This document shows positions 17,455 to 24,820 of a DNA stretch of 64,000 nt, piece by piece. Origin of the DNA: Acidimicrobiales bacterium (GTDB taxonomy: Bacteria > Actinomycetota > Acidimicrobiia > Acidimicrobiales > JADJXE01). Position 1 is the stretch's first letter. Each line of letters opens with the position of its first letter. The notes below the pieces were generated by a model, which saw only the letters and a program-made list of their open reading frames with translations, was not told where the DNA came from and searched no databases. Made by a program: the position numbers and the translations under genes. The stretch covers positions 757,001-821,000 of the forward strand of contig JADJXE010000001.1 in NCBI GenBank assembly GCA_016716005.1. Reading direction: 5' to 3'.

Positions 17455-18093
17455 GTGCACAAGTACGTGATCATGGGCATCCAGGGCAGCGGCAAGGGCA
17501 CCCAGGCGAAGCTGCTGGCCGACGCGTTCGACCTCGAGCACATCAGCGTGGGCGACATCTTCCGCTGGAACGTGCAGCACCACACCAAGCTGGGGGCCCA
17601 GGTCCGCCGGATCATGGCCGCCGGCGACCTGGTGGGCGACGAGCTCGTCGAGTCGGTGGTCCGGGAGCGGCTGGCCATGCACGACTGGAACCACGGCTTC
17701 GTGGTCGACGGCTTCCCCCGCAACGCCCGGCAGGCCGAGTTCTTCCTCGAGAGCTGGGACCTCGATGCCGTGATCCTCCTCGAGCTCGACGACGACGAGG
17801 TCGTCCGCCGGGTGCTGGCTCGCCGCCTCTGCTCCCGATGCGGCGTCGACTACAACCTCATCGCCCACCGCCCGAAGGTCGCCGACGTGTGCGACGTGTG
17901 CGGCGGGCGCCTCGAGCCCCGCGAGGACGACACGGGCGAGGCGCTGACCGCCCGGCTGCGGACGTACCACGACAAGACCCGCCCGATCATCGAGCTGTTC
18001 GAGCGCAAGGAGTTCGTGGCCCGCGTCGACGCCTCGCGCTCGATCGACGAGGTGCAGGCCGGCATCCGCGCCGCCCTCCGCCTGGCCGGCTGA
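17455..18093 (+). CDS. Adenylate kinase
   Basis: Nucleoside monophosphate kinase converting ATP + AMP to two ADP. The P-loop GIQGSGKGTQ lies at residues 8-17, the NMP-binding segment is HISVGDIFRWNV, and the walker-like DGFPRNARQAEF follows. The LID carries a zinc-type C-x-x-C...C-x-x-C (CSRCGVDY, CDVCGG), as in long bacterial adenylate kinases. It has 212 residues from GTG 17455 (GAAGG upstream). It lies away from the secY ribosomal operon where the housekeeping adk normally sits in actinobacteria, so it may be a second copy (inference). It converges with the acyl-CoA dehydrogenase gene. Confidence 0.9.
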   Translation: MHKYVIMGIQGSGKGTQAKLLADAFDLEHISVGDIFRWNVQHHTKLGAQVRRIMAAGDLVGDELVESVVRERLAMHDWNHGFVVDGFPRNARQAEFFLESWDLDAVILLELDDDEVVRRVLARRLCSRCGVDYNLIAHRPKVADVCDVCGGRLEPREDDTGEALTARLRTYHDKTRPIIELFERKEFVARVDASRSIDEVQAGIRAALRLAG

Positions 18094-18113
18094 CGCCCAG
18101 GCCCGGACCGGGG

Positions 18114-19355
18114 TCAGTTGCCGAAGTCCCAGCCGTCGCCCTTGGCGTAGGCGCCGAGCACGTTCTTGGCGATCAGGATCCTGTGCACCTCGTCGGGCCC
18201 GTCGGCGATCCGCAGGGTGCGAGCGCCCATGTACATGCCGGCGAGCGGCAGGTCGTTGGACACGCCGGCCGCGCCCCACACCTGGATCGCCCGGTCGACC
18301 ACGCGGGAGTAGGCCGCGGGCACGTACACCTTGATGGCCGAGATGTCGGTGCGGGCCGCCTGCAGCCCCTGGTCGATCTTCTCGGCGGCGTGGATGGTCA
18401 TGAGACGGGCCGACTGGATGTCGATGTAGCTGTCGGCGATGAAGCCCTGGACGAACTGCTTGTCGGCGAGCAGCCCGCCGTGCACCTGCCGGCTCTGGGC
18501 CCGCTCGACCATCAGGTCGAACGCCCGCCACATCTGACCGACCGAGTTCATGCAGTGGTAGATGCGGCCGGCGCCGAGGCGATCCTGCGCGGCCTGGTGG
18601 CCCTCGCCGACCCGCCCGAGGATGTTCTCGACCGGGACGCGGACGTTCTCGTAGATCACCTCGCAGTGATCCGACTCGCGCCGCCCCCACACGCCGATGC
18701 CCCGGACGATGTTCACCCCGGCCGTGCTGGTGGGCACGATGAACTGCGCCATCTGGCCGGGCTGCTCGCTGGCCGGGTCGGTGGCACGGGCCATCACGAT
18801 GAAGACGTCGGCGTCGATGCCGTTCGACGTGAACCACTTGTGGCCGTTGATCACCCAGTGGTCGCCGTCGAGCACGGCGGTGGCGTCGAGCGAGCGGGGG
18901 TCGGAGCCCGGGTTGTGGGGCTCGGTCATGGAGAAGCCCGACTCCATGGTCCCCTCGATCAGGGGGAGGAGCCAGCGCTGCTTCTGCTCCTCGGTCCCGT
19001 ACTTCACGAGGATCGACTGGTTGCCGGAGTTGGGCGCCACCACACCGAACAGCGACGCCGCGCCGATGGCATAGGCCAGGACCTCGTTCATGTAGGCGTG
19101 GGCGAGGAAGTCGAGCCCCATGCCCCCGTACTCCTGGGGGAGGTGCGGTGCCCACAGGCCGGCCTTCTTCACCTTCTCCTTGATCGCGGCCCGCAGCTCC
19201 AGCACCTCGGTGCGCTCGGTCCAGGTCTGGTCCTCCTGGCGGTAGGCCCACAGGCGGCCCTCGTTGGGGAGGATGTCCTCGTTCACGATCTGGGCGGTGC
19301 GCATCCGGATGTCGTTGATGCGCTCGTCGAGGGTGGGGACGGGCTTGCAGTTCAT
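18114..19355 (-). CDS. Acyl-CoA dehydrogenase family protein
   Basis: FAD enzyme that would introduce a 2,3-double bond into an acyl-CoA. The 413-residue protein has the three-domain layout: a helical N terminus with PQEYGGMGLDFLAHAY, a middle domain with FSMTEPHNPGSDPRSLDATA (FAD/substrate loop) and HKWFTSNGIDADVFIVMA, and a C-terminal helical domain ending in DGPDEVHRILIAKNVLG. The start is at ATG 19355, with AGAGGA upstream; a GTG two codons earlier is possible. It is divergent from a TetR regulator, with an operator-like palindrome between them, which suggests control by that regulator and acyl-CoA (inference). Confidence 0.92.
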   Translation of the reverse strand: MNCKPVPTLDERINDIRMRTAQIVNEDILPNEGRLWAYRQEDQTWTERTEVLELRAAIKEKVKKAGLWAPHLPQEYGGMGLDFLAHAYMNEVLAYAIGAASLFGVVAPNSGNQSILVKYGTEEQKQRWLLPLIEGTMESGFSMTEPHNPGSDPRSLDATAVLDGDHWVINGHKWFTSNGIDADVFIVMARATDPASEQPGQMAQFIVPTSTAGVNIVRGIGVWGRRESDHCEVIYENVRVPVENILGRVGEGHQAAQDRLGAGRIYHCMNSVGQMWRAFDLMVERAQSRQVHGGLLADKQFVQGFIADSYIDIQSARLMTIHAAEKIDQGLQAARTDISAIKVYVPAAYSRVVDRAIQVWGAAGVSNDLPLAGMYMGARTLRIADGPDEVHRILIAKNVLGAYAKGDGWDFGN

Positions 19356-19395
19356 GGCCACGCTGAGGGTCCTCTCTGCCGGGCGGGCAGGCGTA

Positions 19396-19407
19396 AAGCA
19401 AGTGCTT
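19396..19407. promoter_or_regulatory. TetR-type operator between acyl-CoA dehydrogenase and tetR
   Basis: AAGCA-AG-TGCTT is a perfect inverted repeat with a two-base centre. It lies in the 76-base divergent intergenic region and just upstream of the tetR -10 box. Both features fit an autoregulated TetR operator. Confidence 0.55.
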
Positions 19408-19418
19408 GAGTCGTCGCG

Positions 19419-19424
19419 TACCCT
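19419..19424 (+). promoter_or_regulatory. -10 box of a likely leaderless tetR promoter
   Basis: TACCCT ends seven bases before the GTG at 19432, and there is no ribosome binding site. Transcription would begin at or beside the start codon. Confidence 0.4.
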
Positions 19425-19431
19425 ACGCCAC

Positions 19432-20121
19432 GTGGCCCCGCCCCGCCGAGCCGACGACACCACCCGGGCCCGCCTCATCGCCGCGGCCGAGCAGCTCTTC
19501 GCCGAGCGTGGCATCGACGCGGTCAGCCTGCGGGAGATCAACCGGGCCTCGGGGGCGAGGAACACCGCCGCCGTCCACTACCACTTCGAGGACCGCGACG
19601 ACGTGGTGCGGGCCGTGGTGGGCACGCACCGCCCGGCCGTCGACGCCCGGCGCCACGAGCTGCTCGACCGGATCGAGGCGCACCCGCCCGCCCGGCTGCG
19701 CGAGCTCGCCGCGGCGCTGGTCGAGCCCGAGGCAGCCGAGCTGGCCAACCCCGACGGGGGCCCGGCGTACCTGCGGATCCACGCCGAGCTGGTGAACCGG
19801 CCCCGGCCCCGCTTCGACCCTGCCGCGCCCGACGACCCCACCGACAGCGTGCACCGCTGGCGGGCCCTGGTCGGGCCCCTGCTCGAGCCCAACGCCATGC
19901 GCCTCCACCGGCGCTTCACGGCGATCCGGTTCGCGGCGGCCGAGCTCGGGCGGCGAGCAGCGACGGCCCCGCACACCGACGACCGCCTGTTCGTGAGCCA
20001 CCTGGTCGACCTGGTCGCCGCCATCCTGGCCACCCCGCCCTCGGCCGCGACCGTGGAGCTGGCCGACGAGCGCGACGCCCGGCGGCCGCCCCGCACGGCG
20101 CCGGGCCGGGCGCCGGTGTGA
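19432..20121 (+). CDS. TetR family transcriptional regulator
   Basis: A 229-residue one-component repressor. The N-terminal helix-turn-helix is clear: TRARLIAAAEQLFAERGID, SLREINRASGARNTAAVHYHF. The C-terminal ligand domain is typical of regulators of lipid or steroid metabolism in length, with FTAIRFAAAELGRRA and a Pro/Arg-rich tail. GTG 19432 is chosen because a -10 box sits seven bases before it and the HTH begins about 12 residues later. The divergent acyl-CoA dehydrogenase gene and the shared palindrome suggest it represses both genes until an acyl-CoA ligand binds (inference). Confidence 0.9.
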   Translation: MAPPRRADDTTRARLIAAAEQLFAERGIDAVSLREINRASGARNTAAVHYHFEDRDDVVRAVVGTHRPAVDARRHELLDRIEAHPPARLRELAAALVEPEAAELANPDGGPAYLRIHAELVNRPRPRFDPAAPDDPTDSVHRWRALVGPLLEPNAMRLHRRFTAIRFAAAELGRRAATAPHTDDRLFVSHLVDLVAAILATPPSAATVELADERDARRPPRTAPGRAPV

Positions 20122-20172
20122 GCCTGGCCGGCCTCGGGGCGAGCCGGCGGGCCCGCTCGTCTCGCTGGGGCA

Positions 20173-20334
20173 CGAGGTGGAGCCGAGCGGCACGGCGGCC
20201 AGGTCGGCGACCCCGCGATGACGGACCCCGCCGAGCCCTTCGTCGGCGATCAGCCGCCACGTGGCCAGCAGGATGCGCCGGCGAACGGGGTCGGCAGGAC
20301 CGACGGGGACGTGGACGACGGGCGCCGAGCGCAC
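20173..20334 (-). pseudogene. N-terminal fragment of a second TetR regulator
   Basis: The minus strand from GTG 20334 encodes a TetR helix-turn-helix: RRRILLATWRLIADEGLGG, then HRGVADLAAVPLGSTS. Similarity stops exactly where YHF would follow, and an unrelated Pro/Arg-rich sequence continues toward the end of the neighbouring tetR gene. The ligand domain (about 130 residues) is missing, so this is a truncated gene. It is divergent from the saccharopine-dehydrogenase-like gene and its operator survives between the two. Confidence 0.65.
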
Positions 20335-20363
20335 GAACGTACGATCTTCCCGTACGTGCGTGC
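20331..20363. promoter_or_regulatory. 33-bp inverted repeat, probable TetR operator
   Basis: GCACGAACGTACG, seven bases (ATCTTCC), then CGTACGTGCGTGC. The arms match at 12 of 13 positions, including a perfect ACGTACG/CGTACGT core. It lies between the truncated tetR fragment and the saccharopine-dehydrogenase-like gene, the place expected for a divergent operator. Confidence 0.65.
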
Positions 20364-20392
20364 CGGGCGGCGGACCGCGGCGAGGAGCGGGG

Positions 20393-21592
20393 ATGAGGGT
20401 CGTCTGCCTGGGTGCCGCCGGAGGGATGGGTGCCACCGCCGGCCGCCACCTCGCCCGCCTCGACGGGGTCCACGAGCTGGTGCTGGCCGATCGCGACGGC
20501 GCGGGCCTGGGCCGCACCGTCGCCTCGCTGGTCGGCCCGCACCCGCGGGTCGCCACCGCGGTCGTCGACGTGCTCGACCGCGACGCCCTGCGCCGGCTCC
20601 TCGAGCCCGCCGACCTGGTGCTCAGCTGCGCCGGGCCGTTCTTCCGGCTCGGTGTGCCGACGCTGCAGGCGGCCATCGCCACCGGCACGACCTATGTCGA
20701 CATCTGCGACGACCCCGATCCGACCCGCGCCATGCTCGAGCTCGACGGCGCGGCCCGCGAGGCCGGGGTGGCGGCGGTGCTCGGCATGGGCGCGAGCCCG
20801 GGCCTGTCGAACCTGCTCGCCCGGCGGGCCGCCGCTCGCCTGGATGAGGTGCACGACTGCTTCACCGGCTGGCCCCTCGACCTCCCCGCGCCCGGCCAGA
20901 CCTCGAGCCCCAGGGACGAGGGGGCCACCGCCGGAGGCGGCGTGTCGGCTGCGGCCGTGCACCTGATGGAGCAGATCTCGGGATCCATCACCGTGGTGGA
21001 GGACGGCCGCCTGGTGGAGCGCCCACCGCTGGCGGCCGTGCCGCTCCGCTACCCGGGCCTGGGTGACGGGGTGGCCTACACCGTGGGCCACCCGGAGCCG
21101 CTCACCCTCGTGTCGACGCTGGGGATCACCGGACGGGCCGCCAACGTGATGCTGATGAAGCGGGCGACCGTGCCGTACCTGCGCCGGATCCGCGACGACC
21201 TCGACCGGGGGCGGCTGGGGCTCGAGTCGGCGGCGGGGCTGGTGCTGCGGCCCCCGGTCGGCCGGTCGCTGCGAGCCCTGGCCGCGAGCCCGACGGCGGC
21301 CTCGCACGGCCGGCTCCCCGCGTTCTTCGCGCTGCTCCGCGGCACGAGGGGCGGCCATCCCCGGCTGGTCGGCTGCCACCTCACCGCCGCGCCGCCCGGG
21401 ATGGACGGCGCCACGGCGATCCCTGCGGTGCTGGCCGTCGCCCAGCTGCTCGACCACCCGGCCCCGGCCGGCGTGCACCCTCCTGATGCCGTCGTCGACG
21501 GCGGCCGGCTGCTCGCCGACCTGCTGCCGTGGTGCACGCCCAGCCCGGCGTCGGCCGACGAGCTGGCGCCCGTGGTCGACGAGGCGTGCTGA
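20393..21592 (+). CDS. Saccharopine-dehydrogenase-like NAD(P)-binding protein
   Basis: A 399-residue oxidoreductase with an N-terminal Rossmann fold (VVCLGAAGGMGATAGRHLARL) followed by LVLADRD and VLSCAGPFFRLGVPTLQAAI, then YVDICDD. This is the pattern of saccharopine dehydrogenase/homospermidine-synthase-like proteins. The central G-[MA]-SPGLSNLLA matches the substrate domain. It is not a classical lysine-pathway enzyme by context and its substrate is unknown. The ATG at 20393 follows GAGGAGCGGGG. The upstream inverted repeat suggests former or present TetR control. Confidence 0.8.
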   Translation: MRVVCLGAAGGMGATAGRHLARLDGVHELVLADRDGAGLGRTVASLVGPHPRVATAVVDVLDRDALRRLLEPADLVLSCAGPFFRLGVPTLQAAIATGTTYVDICDDPDPTRAMLELDGAAREAGVAAVLGMGASPGLSNLLARRAAARLDEVHDCFTGWPLDLPAPGQTSSPRDEGATAGGGVSAAAVHLMEQISGSITVVEDGRLVERPPLAAVPLRYPGLGDGVAYTVGHPEPLTLVSTLGITGRAANVMLMKRATVPYLRRIRDDLDRGRLGLESAAGLVLRPPVGRSLRALAASPTAASHGRLPAFFALLRGTRGGHPRLVGCHLTAAPPGMDGATAIPAVLAVAQLLDHPAPAGVHPPDAVVDGGRLLADLLPWCTPSPASADELAPVVDEAC

Positions 21593-21641
21593 GCGGACGA
21601 CCGCTCCCGCGGCGCCCACCCTCCGGCCCGGCGCGCCGCCC

Positions 21642-21647
21642 TACAGT
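21642..21647 (+). promoter_or_regulatory. -10 box of a likely leaderless promoter
   Basis: TACAGT ends six bases before GTG 21654, and no Shine-Dalgarno sequence is present. The layout is the same as that before the selenoprotein and heliorhodopsin genes. Confidence 0.45.
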
Positions 21648-21653
21648 TCCCCC

Positions 21654-22634
21654 GTGGCCCACGAGGACGATTCCGGCGAGCTCCAGCGCGAGATCGGCGC
21701 CCTGCGCACCTTCTTCCAGCGCCGGTTCGTCGCCGACCTGGCCGAGCTCGACACGCTGCGCCCGGACGTGGCGATCGTGGGTGCCCCCTTCGACGTGGCC
21801 ACGACCAACCGGCCCGGCGCCCGGTTCGGGCCCCGTGCCCTGCGGGCCGCCGCCTACCACCCCGGCACCTACCACCTGGGCCTCGGCATCGAGGTGTTCG
21901 ACTGGCTGCACGTGGTGGACGCGGGCGACGCCTGGTGCCCCCACGGCCAGACGGAGCGCTCGCACGCCAACATCCGCGAACGCGTGCGGGAGGTGGCGCG
22001 GCGGGGCATCACACCGATCGTGGTCGGCGGCGACCACTCCGTCACCTGGCCGGCTGCGACCGCCGTGGCCGACGTGGTCGGGTACGGCCGTCTCGGGATG
22101 GTGCACTTCGACACCCATGCCGACACCGCCGACACCATCGAGGGCAACCTGGCCTCGCACGGCACCCCGATGCGGCGCCTCATCGAGAGCGGCGCGGTGC
22201 GGGGACGCAACTTCGTGCAGATCGGCCTGCGCGGCTACTGGCCGCCCGCCGAGGTGCTGGCCTGGATGCGCGAGCAGGGGCTGCGCTGGCACCTGATGGA
22301 GGAGGTCACCGAGCGCGGCGTCGACGCCGTGATCGACGACGCGGTGGCCGAGGCGCTCGACGACTGCGACGCCCTGTACGTGTCGGTCGACATCGACGTG
22401 CTCGACCCGGCGTTCGCGCCCGGTACCGGCACCCCCGAACCCGGTGGCATGACCACGGTGGAGCTGCTGCGAGCGATCCGCCGGCTGGTGCTGGCCGCGC
22501 CGGTGGTCGCCCTCGACGTGATGGAGGTGGCCCCCGCCTACGACTGGGCCGACCTCACCGTGAACGCCGCCCACCGGGTGATCTACGAAGCGCTCGCGGC
22601 CATGGCCCACACGAAGCGCGTCGGCGCAGCCTGA
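21654..22634 (+). CDS. Agmatinase-type ureohydrolase
   Basis: Binuclear manganese enzyme of the arginase/agmatinase family, which hydrolyses a guanidino compound to urea and an amine. Metal motifs are complete: GGDHS (125-129), FDTHAD (152-157) and SVDIDVLDPAFAPGTGTPEPGG-type segment with its two Asp residues. The acidic and Thr/Gly residues of the last motif are as in agmatinases and guanidinobutyrases. At 326 residues it is of usual length. The substrate could be agmatine, guanidinobutyrate or another guanidine. Its start is GTG 21654, six bases after a -10 box. A strong hairpin follows its stop. Confidence 0.93.
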   Translation: MAHEDDSGELQREIGALRTFFQRRFVADLAELDTLRPDVAIVGAPFDVATTNRPGARFGPRALRAAAYHPGTYHLGLGIEVFDWLHVVDAGDAWCPHGQTERSHANIRERVREVARRGITPIVVGGDHSVTWPAATAVADVVGYGRLGMVHFDTHADTADTIEGNLASHGTPMRRLIESGAVRGRNFVQIGLRGYWPPAEVLAWMREQGLRWHLMEEVTERGVDAVIDDAVAEALDDCDALYVSVDIDVLDPAFAPGTGTPEPGGMTTVELLRAIRRLVLAAPVVALDVMEVAPAYDWADLTVNAAHRVIYEALAAMAHTKRVGAA

Positions 22635-22661
22635 GGCTCGCGGCCGGGGGCGCGCGCCGGT

Positions 22662-22688
22662 ACCCCGGCTCCGCGGCGGAGCCGGGGT
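22662..22688. terminator. Bidirectional hairpin terminator between convergent genes
   Basis: ACCCCGGCTCCG, loop CGG, CGGAGCCGGGGT: a perfect 12-bp stem with a three-base loop. It sits in the 70-base gap between the ureohydrolase stop and the HNH gene stop. There is no U tract, as is common in high-GC actinobacteria. Confidence 0.65.
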
Positions 22689-22704
22689 GGGCTGGTGAGG
22701 CCGC

Positions 22705-23946
22705 TCATGGCTGGCCGAACAGCTGCATCCTGAGGTCGGTGCGCAGCCCGGGGGTGGTGGTGCCCACGACGGTGCCGTCGGGGCGGACCGTCTCGACCGG
22801 CCCGCGGGGATCACCGCGAACCTGCCAGCCGTCGTCGTGGCACAGGTGGTGGTGGTGCCCACACACCCAGATCAGCTCGTCGTCGTTGGTGAGCCCACCC
22901 TGCGACCACAGCCGACGGTTGTGGTGGAGCTGGCCCCACCGGCGCCGCCCGCAGCCGAAGAACCGGCAGCCCTGGTCACGGTGCCGGACCCGCCGCCGCA
23001 GCTCCGGGCTGGGGTGACGACTGGCCCGCCCCAACCCGACCGGGTTGCCCCAGGCGTCGTCGGCGGACACCTCCAGGTGGGCGTCGCAGGCCAGCCGGCG
23101 GAACACGGCGTCGGCCACGGGGGTGCCGTCCTCCAGGGTGGCCACACCGCCACCCTCACCGGTCAGCAGCCCGGCCGACCCGTGCACCACCACTGTCGCC
23201 CTCGCCCCGTCCGACACGTCGGCGACACGCAGCGAGACCAGCTCGGTCAGGGCGTCCGCCCACCGGGCGCCCATCCGATCGACGCACCCCTCCACCGCCT
23301 CCGCCGGCACCTCACCCGCCAGGCGCTCCAGGACGGCCGCCACCGCCGCCGCGGCATCAGCGGTGAGCAGGCCGCTCACCCCCACCGCCTGGCCGCGGGG
23401 CCGCAGGCGCAGGTGGCGGCGACGGCGCACCTCCACCAGCTCCCGGTGGGGCACCGGCGTGGCCGCCGCGGCCAGGCGGGCCAGCTGCTCCACGCTGAGC
23501 CCGGGCGCCTCACGCGCCCAGTCGGCGTCGGTCTCCGGAGCCGCGAACCGGACCAGCTGGGCGAGCTGATCCACGCTCACTCGCCCCTCGGCGAGGGCGT
23601 CGGCCAGCCGGGGCAGCTCGGCCAACCGCTCTGCCACCCGCAGCTGCTCCACGGCCGAGGCCCGTGCGCAACGGGTCATGCCTGCCAGCCAATCGGCCGC
23701 GGTGAGACACCCGTCCTGACGGTGCCCGTCGCGCCGGGCCAGCTCGGCGACCGCCGCCAGCTTCTCCCGCTGCAGCACCTGCACCGCTGCGTCGAGCTGA
23801 CGCACGGCATCGGTCAGCTCGTCGAGCGAGCACCGAGCCCACCGGTCCTCCGGGCGCTCGTCCCCCGGACCACCCGACGACACACCGGACCCGCCCACAC
23901 CGGACCCGCCCACACCAGACCCATTCGAACCGAACCCGCTCGGCAT
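22705..23946 (-). CDS. DUF222 / 13E12-type HNH endonuclease
   Basis: A 413-residue member of the actinobacterial 13E12 repeat family. The N terminus is a Gly/Ser-rich linker with short direct repeats (SGVGG), then a long helical DUF222 region (about 50-320). A C-terminal HNH nuclease domain follows, with CRFFGCGRR, LHHNRRLWSQGG and CGHHHHLCHDDGW (zinc ligands and catalytic His). These genes are often multicopy and SOS-induced, but their target is unsettled. I start at ATG 23946; an open frame extends to 24063 through the promoter and SOS box, so that start is unlikely. The gene is transcribed from a near-consensus promoter overlapped by a LexA site. Confidence 0.9.
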   Translation of the reverse strand: MPSGFGSNGSGVGGSGVGGSGVSSGGPGDERPEDRWARCSLDELTDAVRQLDAAVQVLQREKLAAVAELARRDGHRQDGCLTAADWLAGMTRCARASAVEQLRVAERLAELPRLADALAEGRVSVDQLAQLVRFAAPETDADWAREAPGLSVEQLARLAAAATPVPHRELVEVRRRRHLRLRPRGQAVGVSGLLTADAAAAVAAVLERLAGEVPAEAVEGCVDRMGARWADALTELVSLRVADVSDGARATVVVHGSAGLLTGEGGGVATLEDGTPVADAVFRRLACDAHLEVSADDAWGNPVGLGRASRHPSPELRRRVRHRDQGCRFFGCGRRRWGQLHHNRRLWSQGGLTNDDELIWVCGHHHHLCHDDGWQVRGDPRGPVETVRPDGTVVGTTTPGLRTDLRMQLFGQP

Positions 23947-24014
23947 GGCCACACCTCCCCGCGCCGACGCCGCACGACAGGCCAGGCGAACCCGGCGATC
24001 AGGGAAGTACATAC

Positions 24015-24044
24015 ATCCTACATCGAACACCAGTTCGATGTCAA
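24015..24044 (-). promoter_or_regulatory. Sigma-70-type promoter of the HNH gene
   Basis: On the minus strand, TTGACA (24044-24039) and TAGGAT (24020-24015) are separated by 18 bases, a near-consensus promoter about 70 bases before the ATG. The LexA site fills the spacer, so repressor binding would block polymerase. Confidence 0.65.
24020..24041. promoter_or_regulatory. SOS (LexA) box
   Basis: ACATCGAAC-ACCA-GTTCGATGT is a perfect palindrome with nine-base arms. It contains the actinobacterial/Bacillus-type LexA consensus CGAAC-N4-GTTCG. It lies between the -35 and -10 elements of the HNH gene promoter. Confidence 0.85.
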
Positions 24045-24199
24045 GACCCAACCCCCGGGCCACGCCACCTGCTCCGCGGCCGGCAGGTCAGCTCTGAGCG
24101 GGAGGGAGCGAGCCGCCCCTCGGCGATGCACCACCCTTCGCCCGGCCCCGAAGGGCCGTTGGCCCCTCCCGACTGCCGCCGGGACGGCGCACCGTCGTC

Positions 24200-24796
24200 A
24201 TGGGGTGGTTCACGACGACGCAGCAGCTGGTCGGGTGCTCGGCCGTTGCGGGCTGCACCACGACGGACGAGGACGCCGGCCGGGGCACCCTCAAGGGCTC
24301 GAGCTGGCTGCTGACGTTCCACCTCTGCCACCCGCCGGCCTACGCCGGGGAGCCCGAGGGCGTCTCCGTGTGGTGGGGCTACGGGCTGTTCCCCGATCGC
24401 GTCGGCGACCACGTGCCCAAGACGATGCGGCAGTGCACGGGCGAGGAGATCCTCGTCGAGGTGCTCTCGCACCTCGGCTTCCAGGCCGACACCCCGGCGC
24501 TCCTCGCCACGCCGAGCTGCATCCCCTGCCTGCTGCCGTACACGACGAGCCAGTTCATGCCCCGAGCCGAGGGCGATCGCCCGAGCGTCGTCCCCGCCGG
24601 GACCACGAACCTCGCCTTCGTCGGCCAGTACTGCGAGATCCCCGACAACGTCGTCTACACCGTCGAGTACGCGGTCCAGTCGGCGAGGATCGCCGTCGAC
24701 ACCCTGCTGGGGCTCCCCGAGCCGATCCCACCCACGTACCAGGGACTCGACCACCCCAACGCCCTGGTCGGCACCATGAGGTTCGTCCTCGGGTAG
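24200..24796 (+). pseudogene. C-terminal remnant of oleate hydratase
   Basis: The 198 residues match the end of oleate hydratase (MCRA family, FAD-dependent hydration of oleate): SSWLLTFHLCH, VWWGYGLFPD, CTGEEILVE, PYTTSQFMPR, TNLAFVGQYCEIPDN and VEYAVQSARIAVDTLLGL. Full enzymes are about 550-650 residues with an N-terminal FAD-binding fold, which is absent here. Nothing recognisable precedes the fragment between the HNH gene promoter and 24200. It is a 5'-truncated gene, although an ATG in frame could still give a short product. Confidence 0.75.
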
Positions 24797-24820
24797 CGGT
24801 GCCGACCGTCACGTGATGTG

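Noticed and set aside
23050..24000. Repeated CACACCGGACCCGCC units as a possible CRISPR or regulatory repeat
   Set aside because: The short repeats are coding for the SGVGG linker of the HNH protein; there are no spacers.
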